Below, one piece after another: positions 8,055-16,502 of a stretch of 64,000 bases of DNA (position 1 is the first letter of the stretch; each line of letters begins with the position of its first letter). The stretch comes from Pseudomonas brenneri (GTDB lineage: Bacteria; Pseudomonadota; Gammaproteobacteria; Pseudomonadales; Pseudomonadaceae): NCBI RefSeq assembly GCF_007858285.1, contig NZ_VFIL01000010.1:62001-126000 (forward strand), given 5' to 3'. The notes under the pieces were generated by a model. The model did not search any database. It had not been told where the DNA came from and saw only the letters and a list, made by a program, of their open reading frames with translations. Position numbers and translations under genes: made by a program.

Positions 8055-8737
8055 GCCTGCCCACTATTTGCCTCGACACCCTGCTCACCGGCCGCGCGCA
8101 GCCTTTCACCCGCCCAGGCACCCAAAGCGCCATCGACAAACAGCCGCGACACGGCCAACTGAAGGTCGCAACCCTAGGCCTTCACGGCGACGAACAGGGC
8201 GACCTGCGCGTGCATGGCGGGGTGGAAAAAGCCATTCACCACTACCCGCTTGAGCACTACGCCCGCTGGGCCGACGAATTGGGCGCTCATCCCTTGCTGA
8301 TGCAGCCGGGGGCCTTTGGCGAGAACTTCAGTACCACCGGCTGGAGCGAGCATGACGTGTGCCTGGGTGATCGCATTCAGGCCGGGACGGCATTGCTTGA
8401 GGTGTCCCAGGGACGCATGCCGTGCTGGAAGCTCAGCGACCGCTTCGCCGTGGCCAACCTGGCCTTGCGCGTGCAGCAGTCGGGGCGCACCGGCTGGTAC
8501 TACCGGGTGCTGGAGGAAGGCGTGGTGAGCGCGGGCGATCGCCTGCAACTGGTCGAACGGCCCTTTGCCGACTGGTCACTGGCACGCTTGTCCGCCGTGC
8601 TGTTCGACAAGCGAGTGGAGACCGAGCTGTTGCGCGAATGCCTGGCGCTGCCGTTGGTGCCATCATGGCGGCGTACGCTGGAACGGCGCCTGGAAAAAGG
8701 CATGACCGAGGACTGGGGCCCGCGCCTGCAAGGCTGA
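8051..8737 (+). CDS. MOSC domain protein (YiiM-like)
   Basis: A 228-residue protein of the MOSC superfamily, the C-terminal domain of Moco sulfurases and of stand-alone YiiM proteins that detoxify N-hydroxylated compounds. The conserved features are HGDEQGDLRVHGG (46-57), the GAFGENFSTTG core (88-97) and Cys125 in GRMPCWKL, the expected functional cysteine. It overlaps the MarR gene by 4 bases and is presumably co-expressed. Its sulfur or metal chemistry fits a neighbourhood with a cysteine-rich regulator and a thioredoxin-like protein. Confidence 0.88.
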   Translation: MSLPTICLDTLLTGRAQPFTRPGTQSAIDKQPRHGQLKVATLGLHGDEQGDLRVHGGVEKAIHHYPLEHYARWADELGAHPLLMQPGAFGENFSTTGWSEHDVCLGDRIQAGTALLEVSQGRMPCWKLSDRFAVANLALRVQQSGRTGWYYRVLEEGVVSAGDRLQLVERPFADWSLARLSAVLFDKRVETELLRECLALPLVPSWRRTLERRLEKGMTEDWGPRLQG

Positions 8738-8792
8738 GCGCCCCCCTATAGGAGCTGATATCATCCCCGCATCAACGCGCTGAGTAGAAAGC

Positions 8793-8960
8793 ATGAACCG
8801 TCGTAAGAAACTCAATCAGATTTTGAAAAAAAACGCCCAAAAGGCCAATGCCAAACTGGCCCCCAAAAGCAAAGACAAGTACATCAGCAAGGCCGATCGT
8901 TTGAAGCTGGAAGCACAACCCGCGCCGGACGCAACGATTTCCCCTGACACGCCCAACTGA
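8793..8960 (+). CDS. DUF2986 family small basic protein
   Basis: Hand translation gives 55 residues beginning MNRRKKLNQILKKNAQKANA and continuing with KYISKADRLKLE. This matches the short, lysine-rich DUF2986 family found across gamma-proteobacteria. The function is unknown; the strong positive charge suggests RNA or nucleic-acid contact. The gene lies 55 bases after the MOSC gene on the same strand. The ribosome site is weak (GAGTAGAAAGC before the ATG). Confidence 0.82.
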   Translation: MNRRKKLNQILKKNAQKANAKLAPKSKDKYISKADRLKLEAQPAPDATISPDTPN

Positions 8961-9029
8961 TTCAGGGCACTCTACGCCGGCGCAGCAGTCTGCTATCAGA
9001 CACCCCACTCTCGCCCGGCGGAGCTTCCC

Positions 9030-9656
9030 ATGATGATTGTTCACCACCTCAACAACTCACGTTCGCAGCGCATCCTCTGGCTGCTCGAAGAACTCGGCCT
9101 GCCCTACTCGCTCAAGTGCTACCAGCGCGACCCAAAGACCAACCTCGCACCACCGGAGCTCAAGGCGATCAACGCGCTGGGCAAATCGCCGGTGCTTGAA
9201 GATGGGCCGCGCGTGGTAATCGAGTCCGGCGCCATTGTCGACTACCTGATCCGTCGCCACGGCCAGGGCCGCCTGCAACCAGACCCGACCACCGCCGACT
9301 ACGACACATACGTGCAATGGCTGCACTTCGCCGAAGGCTCGGCGATGCTGCCGCTGATGCTCAACCTGTACGTCGGCCGCCTGGGTGAGGCCGGCGCGCC
9401 GTTGCATCCACGGATCGAGTCGGAACTGGCCAACTACCTGGGCTACCTGGATAACGCCCTGGCGCAGTCGCCCTACCTGTTGGGCGATGAGCTGAGCGGC
9501 GCAGATATCCAGATGAGCTTTATTGGCGAAATCGCCAAGGCCCAGGGCAAGCTGCAGGCGTATCCGAACCTGGCGGCGTGGGTGCGGCGGTTCCAGGACC
9601 GCCCGGCGTATCGCAAGGCGCTGGAACAGGGCGGGGAATATGCGTTTGCCAAGTAA
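9030..9656 (+). CDS. Glutathione S-transferase
   Basis: A 208-residue GST with an N-terminal thioredoxin fold (about 1-80, starting MMIVHHLNNSRSQRILWLLEEL) and an all-helical C-terminal domain (about 87-205). The N-terminal SRSQRILW segment holds the usual catalytic Ser position. The glutathione gamma-glutamyl-binding pair is at ESGAIVDYL (about 66-74). It conjugates or reduces electrophiles with glutathione in the cytosol. CGGAGC precedes the ATG, and a rho-independent terminator follows the stop. Confidence 0.92.
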   Translation: MMIVHHLNNSRSQRILWLLEELGLPYSLKCYQRDPKTNLAPPELKAINALGKSPVLEDGPRVVIESGAIVDYLIRRHGQGRLQPDPTTADYDTYVQWLHFAEGSAMLPLMLNLYVGRLGEAGAPLHPRIESELANYLGYLDNALAQSPYLLGDELSGADIQMSFIGEIAKAQGKLQAYPNLAAWVRRFQDRPAYRKALEQGGEYAFAK

Positions 9657-9683
9657 ATAGCCGGGCGTTTGACTCCCCTTCTG

Positions 9684-9708
9684 AAGCCGGCATAATTGCC
9701 GGCTTTTT
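9684..9708 (+). terminator. Rho-independent terminator after the GST gene
   Basis: AAGCCGGC and GCCGGCTT form 8-base arms around ATAATT, followed directly by a T run. It ends 13 bases before the next gene, so it also sits in that gene's leader. Confidence 0.8.
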
Positions 9709-9721
9709 TCAGGACGTCTCC

Positions 9722-10261
9722 ATGCAACGGATTGTAATTCTGGGCAACGCCGGCAGCGGCAAATCCACCCTCGCCCGCGCCATTGGCGAGCGCCTCGGCC
9801 TGCCCGTTGTGCACCTGGACACGCTGTTCTGGGAACCCAACTGGGTCGAGACCGACGCCGAACAGTTTCGCACCCGGGTCCGCGAAGCCGTGGCGTCGGA
9901 CACCTGGGTGTGTGAAGGCAACTACGCCCGCCGCACCTTCGACCTGCGCCTGCCCCGTGCCGACCTGATCATCTGGCTGGATACACCGCGCCTGACCTGC
10001 TTCACCCGGGTCCTTATTCGCAGCGCCCTGAAACGTCCTCGCGCGGACCGGCCGGTGGGCTGTACCGATAAGCTCGACCGGGAGTTCCTGACGTTTCTGG
10101 ATTTTGTGTGGAACTTTGATCGCGGCTACCGGCCGGGTATCGAGGCGATGCGCCTGGCGGTGGGGCCGCAGATTCCTACGGTGCATTTGCGCGGTAACCA
10201 GCAGGTGGCGGAGTTTCTCGACAGTCTGTCCGTATCAGGTATCGGCGCGATCGAGCGCTAG
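9722..10261 (+). CDS. P-loop kinase-like protein (FlaR/adenylate-kinase-related)
   Basis: A 179-residue P-loop NTPase. The Walker A motif GNAGSGKST lies at residues 8-16, followed by LARAIGERLGLPVVHLDTLFW, the pattern of proteins annotated as DNA topology modulation protein FlaR and related small-molecule kinases. The RADLIIWLDTPR segment is Walker-B-like. The true substrate is not known. I chose the ATG at 9722, right where homology starts; an upstream in-frame extension overlaps the GST gene and lacks similarity. A terminator hairpin lies just upstream, so it probably has its own promoter. Confidence 0.82.
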   Translation: MQRIVILGNAGSGKSTLARAIGERLGLPVVHLDTLFWEPNWVETDAEQFRTRVREAVASDTWVCEGNYARRTFDLRLPRADLIIWLDTPRLTCFTRVLIRSALKRPRADRPVGCTDKLDREFLTFLDFVWNFDRGYRPGIEAMRLAVGPQIPTVHLRGNQQVAEFLDSLSVSGIGAIER

Positions 10262-10353
10262 TGAGGCTGCACTGGCGGCGGCATTGCCAGCATTGATGTG
10301 GCCTGACCTACCGCTATCGCAGCCTCGCCGGGGCTCGACAGCTCCTACAGGGA

Positions 10354-10653
10354 TCACTGCGGTTTCGGGGCCGTCATGTACTGGCTGAAGTTGTTGATGT
10401 GATCATCAAGATTATCTTCCAGCATCATCCGGTACTGCTCACAGAAGTACTTCAACATCGCTTCGCGCGCCTCCGCCATTTCGGCACCGGACTTGAAGTT
10501 GCGCGCACTCGCCCAGGCATTGAAACGGGTGGTGCCGAACATCATCGAAGCACTGACCTGGCCAAGGTTTTCGAGGATTTTCAGTTGTTCGTTCGACAGC
10601 TCGATATGCGCATCCGCGCGGTCGTAGAAGGCTTGGTCTGTAGCGTCTGGCAT
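10354..10653 (-). CDS. DUF3144 domain protein
   Basis: A 99-residue protein starting MPDATDQAFYDRADAHIELSNEQ, which fits the DUF3144 family (short soluble proteins with a FYxRAD-HI-LAN-Q opening). The function is unknown. An in-frame GTG three codons upstream (10660-10662) is an alternative start. The rest is predicted helical with a C-terminal MMLEDNLDDHINNF segment. It stands alone, convergent with the FlaR-like gene and followed at its 3' side by a REP-like remnant. Confidence 0.78.
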   Translation of the reverse strand: MPDATDQAFYDRADAHIELSNEQLKILENLGQVSASMMFGTTRFNAWASARNFKSGAEMAEAREAMLKYFCEQYRMMLEDNLDDHINNFSQYMTAPKPQ

Positions 10654-10707
10654 GCGGGGCACCTGGGTTGGAGGATGGCGTATTGGAGCATTTCTGAGGA
10701 AGCTGAT

Positions 10708-11403
10708 CTACACCAACAGCGCCGTGATCCAGCGTACCTCCTGCGCCAACTCCTGCACCTTCTGCTCGGGCAGCGCCTGTCGCGCCTCGGCGAGTTGGCC
10801 CAGGGTCCGTTGCTTGTAGCGCAACAGGCGCTGCCACTTGGCCAGGAAGGCCGGGCTGCGGGCCTGCATCTGCAAGGGACCGAAGTACAGTTGTTCGGCG
10901 CTGTAGCTCACCGGTGTACCGCGCTCGGCAACAATGATTTCGTAGTCGAAGCGGTTTTCCCGCAGCAGCTCCTCACAGAGGATGCGGTAACCGTTGTCCA
11001 TCAGCCACAGGCGCAGCGGTTGCTCGCCGCCGTTGGGTTGCAGGATCAGGCGCTCCCGGCCGCTGAGGTACGCCTTGCCGCGGTCGAGCATATCGCGGAT
11101 GGTCTCACCGCCCATGCCGCAGATGCTGACTGCATCGATCCGGTCTGCCGGCTCGATTGCCGCCAGGCCATCGGCCAGGCGCACGTGAATGTGCAGCTCA
11201 TGGCCGTTGTCGTGCACGGTGCGTTGGGCGGCGCGAAACGGTGTCACAGCCACCTCGCCGGCGACCGCCGCGACAATCGCGCCACGGTTCATCAACGCCA
11301 CCGGCAGGTAGGCGTGATCCGAGCCGATGTCAGCCAGGCGCGCACCGGTCGGTACTTGCGCCGCCACGCGTTCGAGACGCATGGACAATGTGTGTGGGTT
11401 CAA
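10708..11403 (-). CDS. trmK: tRNA (adenine22-N1)-methyltransferase TrmK family
   Basis: A 231-residue class I SAM-dependent methyltransferase. The family motif ADIGSDHAYLPVAL binds SAM, and SICGMGGETIRDML and ILQPNGGEQPLRLWL match the TrmK (YqfN) family that methylates A22 of tRNA in Bacillus; related proteins occur in Pseudomonas. I prefer the TTG at 11401-11403, preceded by AAAAGGAACAGC, because the upstream extension is cysteine- and arginine-rich and unlike the family. An ATG seven codons downstream is a second choice. Confidence 0.82.
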   Translation of the reverse strand: MNPHTLSMRLERVAAQVPTGARLADIGSDHAYLPVALMNRGAIVAAVAGEVAVTPFRAAQRTVHDNGHELHIHVRLADGLAAIEPADRIDAVSICGMGGETIRDMLDRGKAYLSGRERLILQPNGGEQPLRLWLMDNGYRILCEELLRENRFDYEIIVAERGTPVSYSAEQLYFGPLQMQARSPAFLAKWQRLLRYKQRTLGQLAEARQALPEQKVQELAQEVRWITALLV

Positions 11404-11616
11404 CTGCTGTTCCTTTTCACGGCACCACTGACATGGGTGCCGGCGGCGCATGATGCGCGGTGATCGGCGCAGGGTAAAGCACTAAACCCAACGCACATTG
11501 AGCATCACAAACCCCAACTGCACCCAGCCCACCAGCACCCAGTGGGTCAGTTGCAGGCCCTCCTGAGTGGTAGGCAAAGAAAGCGGTTGCAGCAAAGAAC
11601 GGGCGGGACTATAAAA

Positions 11617-11634
11617 CCTCAACTTAACCTGAGG
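11617..11634. promoter_or_regulatory. SoxR-box operator upstream of soxR
   Basis: CCTCAACTTAACCTGAGG closely matches the SoxR consensus CCTCAAGTTAACTTGAGG. It lies 10 bases before the soxR start codon, which implies autoregulation by SoxR. Confidence 0.8.
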
Positions 11635-11643
11635 ATAACCCCC

Positions 11644-12126
11644 ATGGCAGCAGAAAAGAACCCGGACGGTGTGCGCTCGCTCACCATCGGCGAGGTTGCC
11701 AGACGCAGCGGCGTACCGATCTCCACCCTGCACTTCTATGAGGCCAAGGGTTTGATCGCCAGCACGCGCAACGCCGGCAACCAACGGCGCTTCCCGTCGC
11801 TGGTGCTGCGCAGCATTGCGATCATCAAGGTGGCGCAACGTACCGGGATCCCCCTGGAAGAAATCAAGCGCGCCATGAGCCGCTATCCACCGAACAGCAA
11901 ACTGACCGCCGCACAATGGGGGGAAATGTCCTCCGCCTGGCGCGACAACCTCAACGAACGCATCAGAACCCTGGAAGCCTTGCGCGACAGCCTGGACAAC
12001 TGCATTGGTTGCGGCTGCCTGTCGCTTAGCGACTGCCCGTTGCGCAACCCCGGCGATACCTTGAGCCAGGAAGGACCGGGGCCGAGGATCCTCGAACGTG
12101 CCAGCCGGGCGCAACCCACCCTGTAG
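11644..12126 (+). CDS. soxR: Redox-sensitive MerR-family activator SoxR
   Basis: A 160-residue MerR-type regulator. The winged HTH occupies residues 11-60 ([21 protein letters not shown]), followed by the coiled-coil dimerisation helix. The [2Fe-2S] cluster ligands are Cys120, Cys123, Cys125 and Cys131 in the SoxR-specific [19 protein letters not shown]. SoxR senses redox-cycling compounds; in pseudomonads it controls efflux and monooxygenase genes and not soxS. The ATG at 11644 is preceded by a near-perfect SoxR box. The stop codon lies inside a perfect inverted repeat. Confidence 0.96.
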   Translation: MAAEKNPDGVRSLTIGEVARRSGVPISTLHFYEAKGLIASTRNAGNQRRFPSLVLRSIAIIKVAQRTGIPLEEIKRAMSRYPPNSKLTAAQWGEMSSAWRDNLNERIRTLEALRDSLDNCIGCGCLSLSDCPLRNPGDTLSQEGPGPRILERASRAQPTL

Positions 12127-12150
12127 GAGCCGGCTTGCCGGCTCCTACAG
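12121..12150. repeat. Perfect inverted repeat (REP-type) overlapping the soxR stop
   Basis: Two 14-base arms, CTGTAGGAGCCGGC and its complement, flank a TT centre with no mismatch. The core GTAGGAGCCGGCTTGCCGGC recurs at 46002-46105. It could act as a terminator or REP element. Confidence 0.8.
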
Positions 12151-12266
12151 TGCAATCCATGGGCCGTAGGTCGGTGCTGACTATGCCGATGACACTTTTG
12201 AAGTAAGCCGCCCCAGGCGCTTTCCCGATAATCGAGGGCTTACTGACGAAATGCCGAGGCCCCGCC

Positions 12267-13565
12267 ATGACGCGCTCATCTACCGAACAGGTCCCGCCGC
12301 AAACCCTGAGAAAAGTCATTGTCGCCGCCGGTATCGGCAACTTTGTCGAGTGGTTCGACTTCGCCGTGTATGGCTTTCTCGCCACCACCATCGCCCAACA
12401 GTTTTTCCCCAGCGGTGATGCCAGCGTGGCGCTGCTCAAGACATTCGCGGTGTTTGCCGTGGCCTTTGCCTTTCGGCCCCTGGGCGGGATTTTCTTCGGC
12501 ATGCTCGGCGATCGCATTGGCCGCAAGCGCACCCTGGCGATGACGATTTTGCTCATGGCCGGGGCGACGACCTTGATCGGCCTGCTGCCCACCTATGCCG
12601 CGATTGGGGTCACGGCGCCGATCCTGCTGTCGCTGATCCGCTGCGCCCAGGGCTTTTCCGCCGGCGGTGAATACGCCGGGGCCTGTGCCTACCTGATGGA
12701 GCACGCACCCAGTGATAAACGGGCGTGGTACGGCAGCTTTATCCCGGTGTCGACCTTTGCCGCCTTCGCCTCGGCAGCGGTGGTGGCCTATGCGCTGGAA
12801 GCCTCGCTGTCGGCCGAGGCCATGGGCAGTTGGGGCTGGCGCCTGCCGTTCCTGATCGCCGCGCCGCTGGGCCTGGTGGGCCTGTACCTGCGCTGGCGGC
12901 TGGATGAAACCCCGGCGTTCCAAGCGGTAAAGCAAGAACATGCCGTGGCCCACTCGCCGCTCAAGGAAACCCTGCGCAACCATGGCGCAGCGATCTGCTG
13001 CCTGGGCGCCTTTGTGTCGCTGACGGCGCTGTCGTTTTATATGTTCACCACCTACTTTGCCACGTACCTGCAAGTGGCCGGTGGCCTGAGCCGGGCGACA
13101 GCGCTGCTGGTGTCGCTGATTGCGCTGATCTTCGCCGCGGCGATATGCCCGGCAGCCGGCTGGTATTCCGACCGCGTCGGGCGGCGCGTCACGGTAATGA
13201 CCGCCTGCGGGCTGTTGATGGTGGTGGTGTATCCGTCGTTCCTGATGGCCAGTTCCGGCTCGTTCGCCGCGTCCATCGTCGGCGTGATGCTGCTGGCGGT
13301 GGGGGCGGTGTTGTGTGGCGTGGTCACGGCCGCCCTGCTCTCGGAAACCTTTCCGACCCGCACGCGCTACACCGCCTCGGCGATCACCTACAACATGGCC
13401 TACACGATCTTCGGCGGCACTGCGCCACTGGTGGCAACGTGGCTGATCAGCACCACCGGCAGCAACCTGTCACCGGCGTTTTACCTGATTGCCGTGGCCT
13501 TGCTCGCACTGGCCGGTGGCCTGGCCCTGCCGGAAACCTCGCGCATTTCCCTGCACGAAGCCTGA
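12267..13565 (+). CDS. MFS transporter, metabolite:H+ symporter (MHS) type
   Basis: A 432-residue, 12-TM major facilitator. The opening GNFVEWFDFAVYGFLA is diagnostic of the MHS (ProP/ShiA/KgtP-like) family, and GDRIGRKRTL is the loop 2-3 signature. SFIPVSTFAAF and DETPAF near residue 215 also fit the family. The likely role is proton-coupled uptake of an organic acid or osmolyte in the inner membrane; the substrate is unknown. It lies 140 bases after soxR on the same strand. A perfect inverted repeat separates them, so SoxR control of this gene is not implied. Confidence 0.9.
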   Translation: MTRSSTEQVPPQTLRKVIVAAGIGNFVEWFDFAVYGFLATTIAQQFFPSGDASVALLKTFAVFAVAFAFRPLGGIFFGMLGDRIGRKRTLAMTILLMAGATTLIGLLPTYAAIGVTAPILLSLIRCAQGFSAGGEYAGACAYLMEHAPSDKRAWYGSFIPVSTFAAFASAAVVAYALEASLSAEAMGSWGWRLPFLIAAPLGLVGLYLRWRLDETPAFQAVKQEHAVAHSPLKETLRNHGAAICCLGAFVSLTALSFYMFTTYFATYLQVAGGLSRATALLVSLIALIFAAAICPAAGWYSDRVGRRVTVMTACGLLMVVVYPSFLMASSGSFAASIVGVMLLAVGAVLCGVVTAALLSETFPTRTRYTASAITYNMAYTIFGGTAPLVATWLISTTGSNLSPAFYLIAVALLALAGGLALPETSRISLHEA

Positions 13566-13642
13566 AAAACGACGAACCTTTCTTGCGCAAACACCGTCCG
13601 AGCTAGGGCACTGATGCTTTTCGCCCGCTCGGAGGTTTGTGT

Positions 13643-14536
13643 TTGAAAGCTGCCATCGTCAAAAAGTACCGGCTGATTATCAAGACCATGGGGTATGTAG
13701 GCTGGGCATTGTTCTGGCTGCTGCTCTGGGACATTGCGGTCACCGTAGACTTCATGCTGTTCCTCAACGCCAAGATCAACCTGCCGCTGATGCCCCTGAC
13801 GCTGCTCGGTTCGGCGCTGGTGGTGCTGATCAGTTTTCGTAACACCAGCGCCTACAACCGCTGGTGGGAAGCGCGCACGCTGTGGGGCTCGATGGTCAAC
13901 AATTCGCGCAGTTTTGCGCGGCAGGTACTGACGTTGCTCGATGACCCCGACAGCGAGGTCAACCCGATCAAGTCGACCCTGCTGCGCCGCCACGTGGCCT
14001 ATGTGAATTGCCTGGCCGCACACCTGCGGGGTGAGCCGTGCCCGGAGGAAGTGCGGGCGTTTATTCCCATGGATGAGTTCGCGCGCAACGGTGCCACCAA
14101 CAACTTTGCCAACGACATCCTCACCGGCTCTGCCGCCCTGCTGGCCCGGGAGTACAAGGCCGGGCGCCTGGACAGCATTCGCCTGGCGCGGCTCGAATCC
14201 ACCCTGGTCGAGTTGTCCAACAGCCAGGGCGGCATGGAGCGCATCGCCAATACACCACTGCCCTACCCGTATGTGTATTTTCCACGGCTGTTTATTTCGC
14301 TGTTCTGCCTGATCGTGCCGGTGGGGCTGGTGGAGTCCCTGGGCTGGTTCACCCCGCTGGCCTCGACGGTGGTGGGGTTTATGCTGCTGGCCATCGAACG
14401 CATCGGCACCGACCTGCAAAGCCCGTTTCGCTCCAGCGAGCACCAGATCCAGACCGAAGCCATCTGCGAAACCATCGAGAAAAACCTGCAGTCGATGCAG
14501 CGTGATTCGTTGGGGGATGTGCGCAGGGGCCATTAA
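13643..14536 (+). CDS. Bestrophin-family anion channel (UPF0187)
   Basis: A 297-residue bestrophin homologue. The conserved FRNTSAYNRWWEARTLWG block (about residues 68-85) is the family signature, as are N-terminal TM helices and FVSL-like segments at TM3-4 (YFPRLFISLFCLIVPVGLVESLGWFTP). Bacterial bestrophins form pentameric ion channels in the inner membrane. I chose the TTG at 13643, placed 7 bases after GGAGG; there is no good ATG nearby. It sits 77 bases after the MFS gene. Confidence 0.88.
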   Translation: MKAAIVKKYRLIIKTMGYVGWALFWLLLWDIAVTVDFMLFLNAKINLPLMPLTLLGSALVVLISFRNTSAYNRWWEARTLWGSMVNNSRSFARQVLTLLDDPDSEVNPIKSTLLRRHVAYVNCLAAHLRGEPCPEEVRAFIPMDEFARNGATNNFANDILTGSAALLAREYKAGRLDSIRLARLESTLVELSNSQGGMERIANTPLPYPYVYFPRLFISLFCLIVPVGLVESLGWFTPLASTVVGFMLLAIERIGTDLQSPFRSSEHQIQTEAICETIEKNLQSMQRDSLGDVRRGH

Positions 14537-14561
14537 AAAGCCTGCATTTTTTGAACCTCTA

Positions 14562-14581
14562 TATAATAATGCGTCGCATTA
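14562..14581 (+). promoter_or_regulatory. Candidate -10 box plus palindrome before the DUF3857 gene
   Basis: TATAAT at 14562-14567 runs into a 15-base palindrome TAATGCGTCGCATTA at 14567-14581. GCGTCGCATTA repeats directly at 14617-14627. The position suggests a promoter with an operator overlapping the transcription start. The regulator is unknown. Confidence 0.5.
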
Positions 14582-14642
14582 AACATTTCGTTTATCGCGA
14601 TGCCCTCACCCGGTAAGCGTCGCATTAGTCAGAAGGATCTCT

Positions 14643-16502
14643 ATGCAAGGCTCTTACCTGCCCCCTCTGCGCCTGCTGGGCGTACTGCTTTTGGCGGCCT
14701 GTTCACTGACGGTCCAGGCCGCCACCGATGAAACCGACCACTCGGCCACCTTCGAAAAAAATCAACAATCCTACGTGATCAATGCCGATGGCAGTTTCGT
14801 CCAGACCATTGAACTGGTGACACGGATCAATGAAGAGCGGGCGATCAAGAATAATGCGCAACGTTCGCTGAGCTACAACCGCTCCCTGGAAACCCTCGAA
14901 GTGCTTGAAGCCTTCACCCAGAAGGCCGATGGCCGCCAGGTGAAGGTGGGCGCCGAGCAGATCAAGGAACAGCAGGAGACGGCCTCTTCCGAGGCGCCGA
15001 TGTTCCAGGACTCACGGGTCAAGGTGGTGATTTTCCCGCAGGTGGCGGTCGGTGACCGGCTGGTCCTGCGTTACCAGCGCCAGCGCACCACGGCGCTGTT
15101 CCCCCAGCAGTTCGAAGACTTCTTCGTGCCGGACTTCTACGACACCGAACAGTTGAGCCTGAGCTACGACTTGCCGGCCGACAAGCCGCTGTTTGTCGAC
15201 GCCCGGGGCTTCAAGGCAAGCACACCGGCCGCCGCCGCCGGGCGCAAGGTGTACCGTTGGGACTACGTACCGCAGGCAAAGGCGCGTATTGAAACCGGCG
15301 CCGTGTCCTATGTCGATTACGGCCAGTTCCTCGCGGTCTCGACCTTCGCCAGCTACAAGGACTTTGCCCAGGCCTATGAAGCCAGGGCCCAGGTAGAGGT
15401 CACGCCGGCCATTACCGCCCTGGCCAAGCAACTCACGGCCAACCTGACCACCCCGCACAGCAAGGCCCTGGCCCTGAGCGACTGGGTGCGCAAGAACATT
15501 CGTTATGTGGCGGTGTATGTCGGCGCGGGCGGTGTGGTGCCGCATCCAGCCCAGGCCGTGCTGGATAACCGTTATGGCGACTGCAAGGACCACGTGGCCC
15601 TGCTTGAAGCCATGCTGCGCGCAGTGGCAATTGAAAGCTCGCCGGTGCTGGTCAACCTGGGTAACAGCTACACCCTGGCCAAAGTGCCTACCCTGGGCGT
15701 GCTCAACCATGCGATCACCTACGTGCCGGCCCTGGATCTGTACCTGGACTCGACCGCCACGGCCATCGCCGCCGGTTACCTGCCAATCCCCGTGCTGGGC
15801 AAGCCAGTGCTGTTGACGCAATCCGGCGAACTGGCCAAGACCCCGGCCGCGCAAACCGGCAAGGTCAGCAACGACCTGCTGTTCAAGGTCGACAGCAACG
15901 GTGCGGCGGACTTTGTGCATGCCACCACCGTGGAAGGCTGGGGCTCGGAATTCAATCGCTACCTGCTCAATGCCATGAAGCCGGCTGACCGCGACTCGAT
16001 GATCCGTAACGTCCTCGGCTGGTACGGGCAAACGGGCCAGGGCACGTTCAAAAGCGACTCGCTGCAAGATGAAGTCAACCCGTTCAAGAACACCCTTGAA
16101 GGGCGCACCGACAACCTGGTCAACCTGCCAGGCCCAACCGGTGTACCAGCACTCAGCAGCCTGGTCGGCGGCATTGCGCAGAACGTGTTTGCCTTTGCCT
16201 CCGAAAAAGACCGCACCCAAGGCTTCGGTTGCCTCTCGGGAGAAACCCAGGAGCAGGCCCGCTTCGAGTTTCCCAAGGAAGTCAGCGTCCTCGCCGTGCC
16301 CAAGCCGCAGTCCCTGCAACAGGCCGGCTTTGACTACCAGGCGACCTACGCCAAGGAAGGCAATACGGTGCTGATCACCCGCCATTTCAAGTTCGCCCAT
16401 GCCAATACGGTATGCAGCCCCGAGGACTTCAAGGCGATGAAGCCGGTGATTGAAAGCATGGTCAACGACCTCAAGAGCCAGATCATCGTGCAGACCCTGT
16501 AA
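14643..16502 (+). CDS. DUF3857/transglutaminase-like exported protein
   Basis: A 619-residue secreted protein. The N-terminal signal ends near LLAAC (residues 17-20), which could be a lipobox; otherwise cleavage at VQAA is likely. A DUF3857 domain covers roughly 45-230 and a transglutaminase-like core lies at about 255-375. The triad is visible: Cys314 in RYGDCKDHV, His356 in LNHAITYV and Asp369 in YLDST. A C-terminal beta-rich region follows. Such proteins act in the periplasm or outer membrane, probably as proteases or amidases rather than cross-linkers. The ribosome site AGAAGGATCT is strong. Confidence 0.88.
   Translation: MQGSYLPPLRLLGVLLLAACSLTVQAATDETDHSATFEKNQQSYVINADGSFVQTIELVTRINEERAIKNNAQRSLSYNRSLETLEVLEAFTQKADGRQVKVGAEQIKEQQETASSEAPMFQDSRVKVVIFPQVAVGDRLVLRYQRQRTTALFPQQFEDFFVPDFYDTEQLSLSYDLPADKPLFVDARGFKASTPAAAAGRKVYRWDYVPQAKARIETGAVSYVDYGQFLAVSTFASYKDFAQAYEARAQVEVTPAITALAKQLTANLTTPHSKALALSDWVRKNIRYVAVYVGAGGVVPHPAQAVLDNRYGDCKDHVALLEAMLRAVAIESSPVLVNLGNSYTLAKVPTLGVLNHAITYVPALDLYLDSTATAIAAGYLPIPVLGKPVLLTQSGELAKTPAAQTGKVSNDLLFKVDSNGAADFVHATTVEGWGSEFNRYLLNAMKPADRDSMIRNVLGWYGQTGQGTFKSDSLQDEVNPFKNTLEGRTDNLVNLPGPTGVPALSSLVGGIAQNVFAFASEKDRTQGFGCLSGETQEQARFEFPKEVSVLAVPKPQSLQQAGFDYQATYAKEGNTVLITRHFKFAHANTVCSPEDFKAMKPVIESMVNDLKSQIIVQTL

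Noticed and set aside
10281-10352. GGGGCTCGACAGCTCCTACAG stretch resembling a degraded REP-like repeat
   Set aside because: Single imperfect copy with no paired arm in the window, so it is not listed as a repeat.
11482-11580. Reverse-strand frame ending [15 protein letters not shown] next to soxR
   Set aside because: It has no usable start codon with a ribosome site, and most of the long version runs through soxR in antisense.
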